A DNA stretch of 64,000 nucleotides from Phaeosaccion multiseriatum (taxonomy: Eukaryota; Ochrophyta, other classes): contig OZ218956.1 in the NCBI GenBank assembly GCA_965112735.1, positions 1,798,001 through 1,862,000 of the forward strand. Direction: 5' to 3'. Below the pieces are notes generated by a model. That model was not told the origin of the DNA and did no database searches. It was given only the letters and a program-made list of their open reading frames with translations. A program made the translations under genes and the position numbers. Positions 27,220-38,814 of this stretch are shown here, one piece after another (positions within the stretch are counted from its first letter, which is position 1; the number at the start of each line of letters is the position of its first letter).

Positions 27220-29052
27220 TCACTCATGACCACCCCCCCCCCCCTCCTTCCCTCCTCCTCCGTCCCCGTCTCCATTCTCCTCTGCCCTGTTGAGGTGGCC
27301 ATACTTGCTAAACACAACGTGACTACCGAGCCAAGCCATCAGTACAAGGCCCCCTCCCACCACATAGGACCCGCCGGCCACACGCATCCCACGGACGGCG
27401 GGTGTATCACCAACTGCTCCTCCTCCTTTTCCTCCTCCTCCGACGCAGAAGCCGAAGAGAGCTGCCATCAGGGGGGTTGCCACCATGGTTGTGATGGTCC
27501 GAACTGGAGCAGTGGGGAGAAGGGGGGAGGAGGAGAGGGGAGGAGGGGAGAGGAGAGGAGAGGAGAGGAGAGGAGAGGAGAGGAGGAGGGGGGGGGGGAG
27601 AGGTGAGAGGGAGGAGAGGAGAGGGTAGAGGGGAGGAGAAAGGGTACAGGGTGGAGGGTATGGATCAACACACCACATCACCACATCCACAACACATCAC
27701 AACACACCACACCATCTCACACATGACGTCATCTCTCATCACACTTCATCAACAACTCATCAACAGTCACATACCTGTGTCTGAGGCACCGATCATTGCT
27801 CCCTTCTCTCCGATGCCGACTTGCTGACTCAGGAGGGCCTGGGTGGCTGGGAAAGCGATGCCTCCGACGGCAGTGAGGGTGAGTCCGATGGCAAGGCACA
27901 GTGAGCCTACCGGAGAGCCCGCGGGGGCCATTCCAATGAGCACCTGACGTACATAGAGGGAGGGAGGGAGGGAGGGAGCAGAGTCAGGGGAGGGAGGGGA
28001 GGGGGGGTGAGGAGGGACGGAGGGGAGGGAGGCGAGGGAGGGAGGAGAGCCAGGGGAGGGAAGGAGGGAGGGAAGGAGGGAGGGAGGGAGCGAGGGAGCG
28101 AGGGAGCGAGGGAGGGAGGGAGGGAGGGAGGGGAGGGAGGAAGGAGGGGAGTCAGGGGATGGCAGGGTAGGCAGGTACACATGCATACACACAGGAACAA
28201 GGCCAGGAGATGGGGGGGGGGGGGAGTCGTCTCGATAATGCTGCTGCTGTGCTGCAGGCGGAATCAACAGATGACACACCCTTGCAAGACAATACGCAAG
28301 CATACGCACGTGCATACACACACGCACACACACACTACACGCACCTGTGCGAAGGCATACACCACAAGCCCCCATTGGAGCGCGTTCCTGACCCCAATCC
28401 TCGGGATGATGACCTTGGGTGCCGCTGCCATCATGATACCCAACCAGGCCAAGCTGGCGCCCTGCGCGGCTGTGTTCCACGCGAACTTGTGCGTCGTGTA
28501 GTTCATCCAATTGATTTGCAGGCCTGCGTTGGCGGCCCAGAGCAACACATAGACACATCCGAGGCCGCCAATGAAGGCGTTACGACCACTCATTCTGGCG
28601 GCGCCTATGGGGTTAGCCTTTCTCAGGTCCACCTGTGTAATGCAGGGGGTTGGGGGTGGTGTTGGGTCGAGGATGGGGATGGGGATGGATGGCAGTGGAT
28701 GACAGTGGGTTGTTATTGGGGTAGGGTTGGCGGTGGGGGGGGGGTGGGATAGCAGTGGATGGGGGTGGATGGCAGTGGACTGTGATGGACTCATAAGGGC
28801 CGGGGGGGGGGGGGGAGGGATGGCAGAAGATGGGGGTAAGAGGCCTCCGAGAGGGTGGCACCTTTGTTGAGGATGGCAGTGGATGGGGGGAGGATGGATG
28901 GTAGTGGACGGAGTGGGCCTTCCTTCCTTCCTTCCTTCCTTCCTTCCTTCCTTCCTGACCTTGTTGGGGTTGCGGCGCGACTTGGGGAGGGGTTCAGGCA
29001 TGAAGCACAGCACCAACGCCAAGTTCACAGCACACAGACCAGCCGCCATGGC

Positions 29053-29085
<33 letters not shown>

Positions 29086-30959
29086 TGTGTGTGTGTGTGT
29101 GTGTATGAGTGTGTGCGTGTGTGTATGTGTCGTGTGAGTGTTTGTGTATGTGTCGTGTGTGTGTGTGTGTGTGTGTCGTGTGTGTGTGTGTGTGTGTGTG
29201 CATGCATGTTTGTGTGTCGCGTAGGAATCAGCGCGAGTCGAGCACGGGCATGAATAAAAGAGGGCGGCAGGGCAGGGCAGGGCAGGGCAGGCACAAAGGG
29301 TGGGGTCACTATTGACGGAGGATGGACGGAGGGGAGAAGAGAGTGGGTCCTGCACCCCCCAAACTTGTTGCTTTCGTACGACTCAGCTTTCCTTGCCTCT
29401 TCTCGCTACCAACACCCGCTCTGCTGTTGCATCCTTTCCTCCGCTCCTAGAAGAAAGCAGTACCTCCACTCTCTTAAGTCCCTCCCCTCCCTCCCTCCCC
29501 TTGCCCCACCGTCTCCCTCCCTCCCTCCGTCCCTCTCTTACCCACGGGTACACGGTAGCCCATCTTCGCTCCAAGCATGCCCCCCAAGGGGAAGCCGAAG
29601 GTGAAGGCGATGCCAATTAGCCCCTGGAACACCCCGAAGGAGGCTGCCAAATCTCCCTTGTTGGTGACTGCATTGCCGCTCCGAGTGAAGCTCACGCAGT
29701 CTCCCACGGCGGCCGTACCGATGCCGGTCATGCTTTGGGGGGAGGGGGGGGAGGGGGGGAGAGGTTGGGGGTGTAGTTTCAGTTTCACTGTACATGTAAT
29801 TATACCTTCATCCAATTGATCCGAACACCCCTCCCCCTTGTCCTGACACCTCCTCCCTCTGTCCTCACACCACATGTACGTACCAGGAGGTGAGTCCGTC
29901 AACAAGCGCGGCGAGCATGAGGCCAGTGGTGCCCTTGGACATTCCCGTGATGACGAAGCCGGTGCCGAGCCCCACCGCCGCCAGAGCCATGAAGGGCTTG
30001 CGGCCGTACCTGCATGGAAGATAAGGTAGGTAAGTGGAAGGAATTGAAGCAAGGCTTCCTCCCTTCGCTTCCCAACTTCTTCCCCTTCTTTCTCCCAAAG
30101 TGCGTTCCAACGCCGATGGGGAGGGATACCATGCAAACCGAGCAGTGAACAAGATTGCTCTCCTCTGGCTCTCTCACCTGTCACTGAAGTTGGCCCAGAG
30201 ATTGACTGTGAGGAAGGTGAAGAAGGAGTCGATGCTGCTGAGTAGCCCATAGACTGTAGCGGAACGAGGCGTGACCTTACCCTCATCTCCTAGCAAGTTG
30301 TTCACAAGCTTGGGCAGCACGGGGATCACCAGCGCCATGGCGAGGTAGTACATGAAGGCGCTTGTCATTGGCCACAGGGTCGATATCTGACCATCCGGAT
30401 GAGCAACTGTGCTGCCCCTTCTGAAGCTCAAGGAAGGCTTCCTGCTCGTAGGGCGGCTGTCACTGGAGGGGGGGAGGGTGACCTCGGGAGAGTCGCTGCT
30501 GCTGCTGCCGCCCCTCACCTCCAGCAGGTCGCCGTTGGATGCTCCTTCTTCTTCTGCTGCTTTTGCTGCCTCCTCTTCTCCTTCTTCACTCCCACCACCT
30601 CCTCTATCGCTTTCCCCTCCCCGCAGCCACACTGCCTTCCTACTGCGAGTTGAAAGCAGCGATAGGTCGAATCCGTGCCGCTGCTTGGCGTGTTGCAGAG
30701 ATGGAAGATTTAAGGGGTTGGCGCGTGGTTGGCTAGAAGCTGCGCACAAGTGCGTGCCCTCGAGCACAGTGATAAAGATGAAAGCCTTCCTCCTTCTCCT
30801 GCTGCTACTTCTGCTGCTCATCGGGGGAGACATCTCTTCCTCCAACGGAAGAGGGAAGAGAAAGACATTGAGGGAACTATGCCAATCATGAGTCGAATCA
30901 CCAACACGCGAGATTCGGGAGTGGTTGCTTTCGAGGGGGCGTGGTGAGATGACAAGCAT
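27220..30959 (-). CDS. Major facilitator superfamily transporter
   Basis: A multi-pass membrane transporter; substrate unknown. Exons in transcript order: 30959-30178, 30009-29884, 29732-29542, 29051-28960, 28632-28345, 27943-27775, 27503-27220; all phases join, giving 643 aa. Hydrophobic segments include SAFMYYLAMALVIPVLPKLV, YGLLSSIDSFFTFLTV, FMALAAVGLGTGFVITG, FQGLIGIAFTFGFPLGG, AMAAGLCAVNLALVLCF, and several in exons 5-7. The MFS loop 2-3 signature appears as NLWANFSDRYGRKP, spanning the exon 1/2 junction. PEPLPKSRR ends the first half. This resembles the TetA/MFSD14 (HIAT1-like) branch, by impression only. The N-terminal 190 residues are hydrophilic. A later ATG at 30833 starts a basic then hydrophobic stretch (RRRRKAFIFITVL), so a targeting sequence from that start is possible. 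The last exon holds a dispersed-element copy in the AVGDTP frame. Confidence 0.8.
27402..27419 (-). repeat. Dispersed element, exact core, coding (AVGDTP)
   Basis: GTATCACCAAC in the last MFS exon, read in the Ala frame. It has little flanking CTG, so it is a rare copy outside a triplet tract. Confidence 0.8.
27956..28152. repeat. (GGGA)n tract in intron
   Basis: GGGA/GGAG purine run in MFS intron 5 (27944-28344). On the gene strand it is pyrimidine-rich and lies on the 3' splice-site side. Confidence 0.85.
29053..29218. repeat. (TG)n tract next to a 3' splice site
   Basis: TG repeats with GTCGTG interruptions in MFS intron 3 (29052-29541); on the gene strand (CA)n runs into the acceptor of exon 4. 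Confidence 0.85.
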
Positions 30960-31282
30960 GTGTTAGAAGGAAGCAGCCGTGGTGGTACGCTGTTCCTCGC
31001 AAGTGCTCTACTGCATCTGCTGCTGCCTCGCAGACAGGCACAGGGAGCCCCGCCTTCTTTATCATCAAAAATACCCCGAAGAGCGAGAGAGTCGCAAGGC
31101 GCATAGTGGGTTGGTTAGGTGTGCGAGGATAAGCCCCGCACCCTGGGGAGGGGCGAATCCCTTAGGCCGTTTCCCAGAGCTATCGCTGTGGAGGGGACGG
31201 TCGAGGGTCGCAGTAGCGGAGAGGAAGGCGAGAGAGAGAGGAGCGAGAAGAGGAATTGAGTTTTCAAAAACTCGAACTTGTC
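30960..31282. promoter_or_regulatory. Shared 5' interval, MFS transporter and myotubularin
   Basis: 323 bp between divergent start codons, with few simple repeats compared with its surroundings. No recognised core element. Confidence 0.45.
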
Positions 31283-32486
31283 ATGCTCAAATCCTTGTAT
31301 TACGACATCAAGTCACCCAGCGGGAGTCGAGTCCCGACAAAGAAGACTTCCCGTGATATTCAGCAGACCCTGCGTAAGCGTCGTCGGAAGCACGGGCAAG
31401 ACTGCGAGGCCTCCACGCGGCTGAGGCAGGAATGGGTGAGACAACAGGACCACTACCAGTACCTCGGCGACCTCACCGTCATTGTTGAGAGGGCGCAGAA
31501 TATCCGGGCCGCAGATGCTACAGGCTTCAGGTGTGTGTTGCGAGTGAGGTGCGCGGGCGTGGGCGTTAAGGGTAAAGGGCGACATGCCTCCGTCGCACCT
31601 GCCACCCCCTAGACAGAGCAGGTGCTTTCCCTCAGTCGCATCCATCCCCAAGGGAGAAAAGAGCACAGTAACGTAGTCTCATCCGCTGCTTAATCCTCCC
31701 CCTCGCCACCAAACCCTAATCCCTCTCTGCCTTCTTCTCCCGTGTTTTTCTCTTCTCTCTTTTCCCACTGCTACTTGTTGCCTCTCCCGCCTCTCCCCCC
31801 GCTTACAAATGGCAGCGACCCGTACTGCATCCTCCTCCTGGAGGGCATCGAGGTGGGGCGCTCCTCCGTCAAGACACAGACCCTGTCTCCGGAGTGGAAA
31901 GAAAGCTTCATCATCCCCCACGCACTGGTGAGTCTCCAGAATCGCCCGCCTCGCCGGGGCTGCTGCACTTGCTCCAGCTGCAGGCAGAACGACGGAGGGT
32001 GTCACTTACTCCCCGCCCCCTCCACTTTCGCCCCCCTCTTTCTCTCTCTCTCTCCCTCCTCTCTCTCTCTCTCTTCACTATCTCTTGATGATGGATGGGA
32101 TGATCTTCCTATTTCTGACGACCCCTCAACTCAACTCCCCGGCCCCTCCCTCCCCTTCCCTTCCCTTTCCCATCGCACTCTCAGATCCGTGAGGCAGCGG
32201 ACGCCAATGCCTGGCCAGTGCCGTATCAGTCTTTGGTGATCCAGCTGTGGGACAAGGACTTCACTTCCAGCGACACCTTCCTTGGATGTGCGCGTATCTT
32301 CCTGGACAACGTCCCGCACGATCGCTTCGGGGGAGGGGGTGAGGACGAAGAAGAAGAGGACAGCAGCAACAATATCAACAACAAAAGCAGCAGCAGTAGC
32401 AGCAGCACCAGCAGTGTTATTAGTAATAGTAGTTTTAGTATCGGCAGGATTAGCAGGAGCAGGAGCAGAAGCGGGAGCAGCAGCAG

Positions 32487-32521
<35 letters not shown>

Positions 32522-35500
32522 GCGGGAGCGGCAGCAGGAGCAGAAGGAAGAGGGTCGGGGCGGGGACGGGAGAGTGGGATGATCTAGAGGAGAACGGGGA
32601 AGCGTGGGAGAGGGGAGATGGAGAGCATGGACGAGACGGGGGCGGAATGCAGTGGTATAGGCTTGTGGACAGGCAAGCAGAGTATGTCGCGGCTATCAAA
32701 ATCACGGTGCGTTTTGTCTGGTATGGTCTGGTCAGGAACGGCGGACCCGCTCTGACTCGCTCACTTCCACCCGGCCCACCTACCCTCACTTCCTACCCTC
32801 ACTACACTTGCCCTCACGGCACGGCTTCAAGAAGAGAAATCACGCCACCACTCACTCCTCCCATCCCCCCCCTCCGCCCCTACCCCCCCCACACACAGGG
32901 GAGGGCCCAAGTGGGCGTGAGGTGGGGGGAGCATCAGGGCTTCGTTGTGGAGGCTGACGTGCGGGACCGTTACGCCCTTGCCGAGCGATTCCCGCCAAGC
33001 CAGGCCGAGTACAGTCACTTATATGCCCTCACTGGGGCAAGCAGCTCCTTCGTGCCTCCGGTGGGGAGGGAGATGATCCTAGAGGTATGTGGGTGCACGT
33101 AGTCGTGAGCTTGAATGGTACAGTAGGGTAGAGGTTCAGTACGTAAGTTTGTGGGTGTGGGTGCGTGTGAGAGGGTGTGTGGGTGTGTGCGACGGTGTGT
33201 GTGAGAGAGAGGGTGTGTGTGTGAGAGAGAGAGAGAGAGGGTGTGTGTGTGAGAGAGAGAGGGTGTGTGTGTGTGAGACGGTGTGTGTGTGAGGGAGAGG
33301 GTGTGTGTGTGAGAGAGAGAGGGTGTGTGTGTGAGAGAGAGGGTTGTGTGAGAGAGAGAGGGTGTGTGTGAGAGAGAGAGGGTGTGTGTGTGAGAGAGAG
33401 AGGGTGTGTGTGTGAGAGAGAGGGTGTGTGTGAGAGAGAGGATGTGTGTGTGAGAGAGAGAGAGTGTGGGCGTGTGAGAGAGAGAGGGTGTGTGTGTGAG
33501 AGAGAGAGGGTGTGGGTATGAGCGTGTTGACGAGACGAACACTTTCACTCGGGCTTTTTCAGTCTTCCTCTCCTTGTGCATTTACCATACCATATCTTCT
33601 CTCCCCTCCGCGTCTCCTCTGTCTCTATCTCCTCTGTCTCTATCGTCCCTCCCTCCCTCTCCCCCTCCCTTCCGTCCATTCCTCCCTCGTTCCCTTCCTC
33701 CCTTCCTCCCTCCCTCCCTCCCTTCCTCCCTCCCTCCCTCCCCCCTTCTCGGTGAAGATAATGATGGACGTGAGTCGCTGGGACGACGCCGGCCACTCCA
33801 AGGGCGTGCAAGGTACCCTTGTCCTCACTGAGCTCAGACTGCTCTTCGTGCCGGACTGCGACGCAGAGACCATGGAGGTAAGTCAATGATTTTGTGGGTG
33901 CGTGCGCGGGTGAGTGTGTGCCTATACTATCTGTGTCCTGATACCCGCACGCGCGGAACTGTGCAATCGACCAACAGCGACGCCACCTGTCTTTTCCCCT
34001 CCCCTCCGACCTTCCCTTCCTTTCCCTTCCCTTCCCCCTCGTCATGACCCTTTCGTTTCACTCCCCTCCTCTCTCTCTCTCTCTCTCTCTCCCTCTCTCT
34101 CCATCTCTCTCTCTCTCCCTTGTGGCCCTCTTTCTCAGGCGTACCTGCACTTCCACACGGTGCAGATTTACCTCCCGAGCATCGACAAAATGTCGCAAAA
34201 GGTTCGATCAAGGACGTGAGGGGGGGGGGGGGGCGCTGCTGCTGGTACCGTTGCTGCCGCGGTATCACCAACTGCCGCTGCTGCTGCTGCTGCTGGTGAT
34301 GGTGGTGTGCGCTATGGTGATGAAGATGGTGGTGGTGGTGGTGGCGGTGGTGGTGGTAGTGCTGGTGCTGGCTGTGGTTGTGGTAGTCCTGGTGGTGTGG
34401 CAGACCAGATCCGCCGATTTCCTTCCTCGCCGCGTCGACCGCCTTACCGCCTGCCCTCACCGCACTACCTCTATTCCTTCCCCTCCTCCTCCTTCTTCTC
34501 CTCCTCCTCCTCCTCCTCCTCCTCCTCCTCCTCCTCCTCCTCCCCCTCCTCCTCCTCCTCCTCCTCGTCCTCCCTCCTTTTGCCCCCCCCCAATCACACA
34601 CGCCCTCCGCACCCTCCTACACACACGACGCGCCCCCACTTAAGCCGATGCATACAAGTGTTCCCGTGAGCGCCTCCCCCTGGCTGCTGAGCATCTCCAC
34701 TCGAGAGGGGCGCGCCCTGCACTTTTCCTGCCCCCCCCTTGACACCATCCGTAGGGGGGAGTGGAGCAGCGTGGAGGAGTGGAGAAGAGGCCTAACTGGA
34801 AGGTACGAAAGAAGGGAGGGAGAAGGAAGAGGGGGGGGGGAGGGAGGGAGGGAGGGAGGGAGGGAGGGAGGGAGGGAGGGAGGGAGGGAGGGAGGGAGGG
34901 AGGGAGAGAGGGAGGGAGAGAGGGAGTCAGGATACTCTGAAAGCAGCTCGCTCCCTTGTTTCTTAGCTAAAGGTCTTCCAACGTTTTCTCTACCCATGTA
35001 GTATGTACCACTCTTTGGTTTGTTTGTTTATTCCTTGAAACCAACCCCTCTACCCGGGAGGGAGGGAGGGAGGGAGGGAGAGAGGGAGGGAGAGAGGGAG
35101 TCAGGATACTCTGAAAGCAGCTCGCCCCCCCCCCCCCCTTGTTTCTTAGCTAAAGGTCTTCCAACGTTTTCTCTACCCATGTAGTATGTATCACTCTTTG
35201 GTTTGTTTGTTTATTCCTTGAAACCAACCCCTCTACACGGTGATTCAGTTTCGTAGGCGACTATAATGGCAATAACCAACCCCTCTACCCGGTCTGTTTC
35301 GTGCATGTGCAACGCTGTCCTCTTGTATGTGTATGGCAGAGCTGCGGGCAGTGCTTTATTTTGCAAGCGCTTAATTCAGGAGATATCCTGGGCCACTTCG
35401 GAGGACCGGTTCATGGAACACTGGGCGGAGCTCTGCAGGGACTTTGATCCCAACTGGAGAGACGGCAAGTGGCTGCGCAGGCTCCGACAGCACGCGGAGA

Positions 35501-36785
35501 GTAGAGGGAGGCCTATCAATGGCAGGAGAAGAGGAAGAAGAAGCGAAGGAGGTGACGGAGGAGGAGGGGAGGGAGAGATAGAAGGTAGAGGGGAGTTGAT
35601 GCAAGGATTGCCACCACCAGCCGGGGGGGCTCTCCCTTCCTGGAGTGCTGAGGACCCGGACATGGATGACTCTGGAGGAGGAGGAGGAGGAGGAGGAGGA
35701 GGAGGAGGAGGAGGAGGAGGAGGAGGAGGAGGAGCAGGAGGAGGAGGAGGAGGAGGAGGAGGAGGAGGAGGAGGAGGAGGAGGAGGGGACGAAGGATGGT
35801 TGGGAGGGGTCGAAGCAGGAGACGACCGACCACAACAAGAGGGTAGAATAGGGAGCAGTTGGCCGGGAGGAGGAGGAGGAAGAGGAGGAGGAGGAGGAGA
35901 AGAAGAAGAAGAAGAAGGAGAGGGGGGTATGAGGACACGGAGGAGTCAAAGCCTCGTCGTCGGCGGAGGGATGATGGGTGTGGTGCCGGAGTGCGACAAG
36001 GAGAACAGGGCGGAGGACCTTGCTGGCTCCGACCTTGGGGCGGCGGACGAGAGAGAGATGGAGCAGTTGGTGATACAACAGTCGCCAAGGCTGTCAACAA
36101 GCTCCTCCTGGAATGGACTCTGGGCAGCAGCGGGAGGAGGAGCCGAGATGGGGCGAGAGGGATCGGGGCAGCAGCAGCAGCAGTTGGTGATACAGCAGCA
36201 GCAGCAGCAGCAGGAGGAGGAGGAGGAGGAGCAGCAGCAGGAGGAGGAGGAGCAGGAGGAGCAGCAGCAGCCTAACCAAAGGGGGAGGAAGAGGCAACTG
36301 AGTGTAGACACTGCAGTAGCACGAGGAGGAGGAGGAGGAGGAGGAGGAGGAGGAGGAGGAGTGAGCGATGATTGGCAGCAGGTGCAGTCTCCCCCTCTCC
36401 AAGGGGCGAGGTGGAGCAGGGAAAGCTCTTTCACCGCTACCGAAGGGGGCTCGCCTGGGATGGGTGGTATGGGTATGCGTGCTTCCCCTGTGCCGGTCAG
36501 AGGAGCTTCCGTCGACCGCCCACTACCATCGTCCTCGTCCCCGCTAGGAGTGGGCTCTAGGACACCCAAGGGCAAGAGGGAGGGGTGGGGCGTGGGAGAG
36601 GGAGAGGGAGAGGGAGAGGGAGGGGACCGGGCCCTAGGTCTTAAGCATCTCAGGGACAAGTCTTCCTTCTGGGGAGGGGTGGGAGGAGGGGACGCCGAGA
36701 GAGGCAAGGACAGCAAGGGGATTGGGGCTGGGCGTGGGAGAGAAGGGAGGAAGGGAAGGGGTGTTGGAGGGGACGGGAGGGAGGT

Positions 36786-36821
<36 letters not shown>

Positions 36822-38774
36822 CGCGCACGCACACACACCCACACACGCACACGCCCACGCCTTCACACAAGAAGAAGAGGAGGAGGAAGAAGGATTCGCG
36901 GCGGCGACGGCGGCGGCGGCAGAGGAGGGGTATGGGTACGACGCCGAAAGAGAGCTTCGTCGAGTCATGGGGCAGTACAACACGCTGTGGAGATTGAGTC
37001 TGGCCAATCGCCAGTACAAGTTGAGCACCACCTACCCCGCTACCCTGGCTTGCCCCTCCTCCATCAGTGATGGTCAGCTTGTGTCGGCGGCAAGGCATCG
37101 CTCCAAGGCGCGTTTGCCGGTGTTGGTGTGGCTGCATCCGGCTTCGAGGGCACCTCTGGTGAGGAGCAGTCAACCGCTGTCAGGTGTAACGTCCAAGGTG
37201 AGGGAGTAAAGCAAGGAGGGGGGGGGGGTGAGGCGGTGAGTGGGTGAAGGGGTGAGTGGGTGAGTGGGTCAGGGGGTGAGCGTATGTCTGTGTGAGTGAG
37301 TGGGTGTGGGTGTGGGTGTGCGTGGGCAAGTGGGTGTGTGCGTGTGGGTATGGGTGTGTGCCTCCTGTTTCTCCTACCTTGCCTTTTTGCCTTGCCTCGC
37401 TGCTGCTGCGCTCTTGCGCTCGGAAAAAAAAACAACTGATACTGTACCACAAACTGCTCAACTTGCTGCTCACAGGTGCTCTTGGAAGACAACCACCTCC
37501 TCGCCGCCATCCGTAACACCGCCGTCCGCACTAAGCATCTCGCCATTGTTGACGCACGCCCTCTCCTCAACGCTCGAGCCAATCAGGTATCGACGGTGAA
37601 GGAAATGACTCAGTTTCACTTCAGTTTCAGTTTACTGACCTCGATCACTGGAACTGTTGATATCGAAACATGGTCATGATACGATACACAGTTAATAAAC
37701 GGTGTGTGGGTATGTGAACGATCAGCCCTCCCCCGTCCCTGTCCGCTTCTCTCAACGCCGCTCCCTCCCCCCGACCCCTCCTCCCCACCTCCTCTCCTCC
37801 CTCCCTCCTCCTTCCCCCCTCCTCTCCTCCCCACCTCCTCTCCTCCCTGCCTCCTCTCCTCCCCACCTCCTCTCCTCCCTCCCTCCCTCCTCTCCTCCCC
37901 TCCCTCCCTCCCTCCCTCCCTCCCTCCCTCCCTCCCTCCCTCCCTCCCTCCCTCCCTCCCTCCCTCCCTCCCTCCCTCCCTCTCCTCCCCACCTCCTCTC
38001 CTCCCTCCCCCCCCCTCCCTCCCTCCCTCCCAGATGTCCGGCAAGGGATTCGAAGACATCGACGCGCTGGGCGGTAAGGGCAAGGCCAGGCTCTACTTTA
38101 TGGACATCGAAAACATTCACGTCATGCGAGACAGCCTCGCTACCCTCACTGCCGCGTGTAGTAAGCCCGGTGTGGACTGCACCAGCGCACTGGCCAGTAG
38201 CGGGTGGCTCAAGCACGTTGCGCATATCGTCAAGGGAGCAGACTTCGTTGCGAGGCAGCTCGAGAGGTATGTGGGTGCGTGCGTTGGTAGATGGTTTGGG
38301 GTCACCCCACCCCATCTCGCCCCACCTCCATCCTCACCCCAGCCCACCTTAACCCACCCATCCCACCCCACATCACCTCACCCCACCCCACCCCCATTCT
38401 CGCCCACATCCCGCCAACCCACCCACCCCACCCCACCCACTCACCCACGTCTACCCCACCCGCTCACCTACGCCAACCCAACCCCACCCCCACCCCCACA
38501 CCTCACCTCAGCGGTTCGGCTGTGCTTGTACACTGCAGCGACGGCTGGGACCGTACGGCGCAACTCTCTGCTCTCGCACAGCTCCTGCTCGACCCATTCT
38601 ACCGCACGGTCCGAGGATTTGAGGTGCTGGTGGAGAAGGAGTGGTGCTCTTTTGGGCACATGTTCGGTCACCGATGCCACTCGGCCTCCAGCGAGCTCTC
38701 CCCCGTGTTCTTGCAGTGGCTGGACGCTGTGTGGCAGATCCTACAGCAGTTTCCCACTAGGTTAGTGTCGTGTG

Positions 38775-38814
<40 letters not shown>

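Noticed and set aside
28264-29355. 363-residue His/Thr-rich frame in the MFS region
   Set aside because: Much of it is intronic CA-repeat; only the real MFS exons within it show membrane-protein character.
36169-36212. QQLVIQQ as a conserved functional peptide motif
   Set aside because: The same DNA occurs in other frames and in introns, so protein-level conservation is not the cause.
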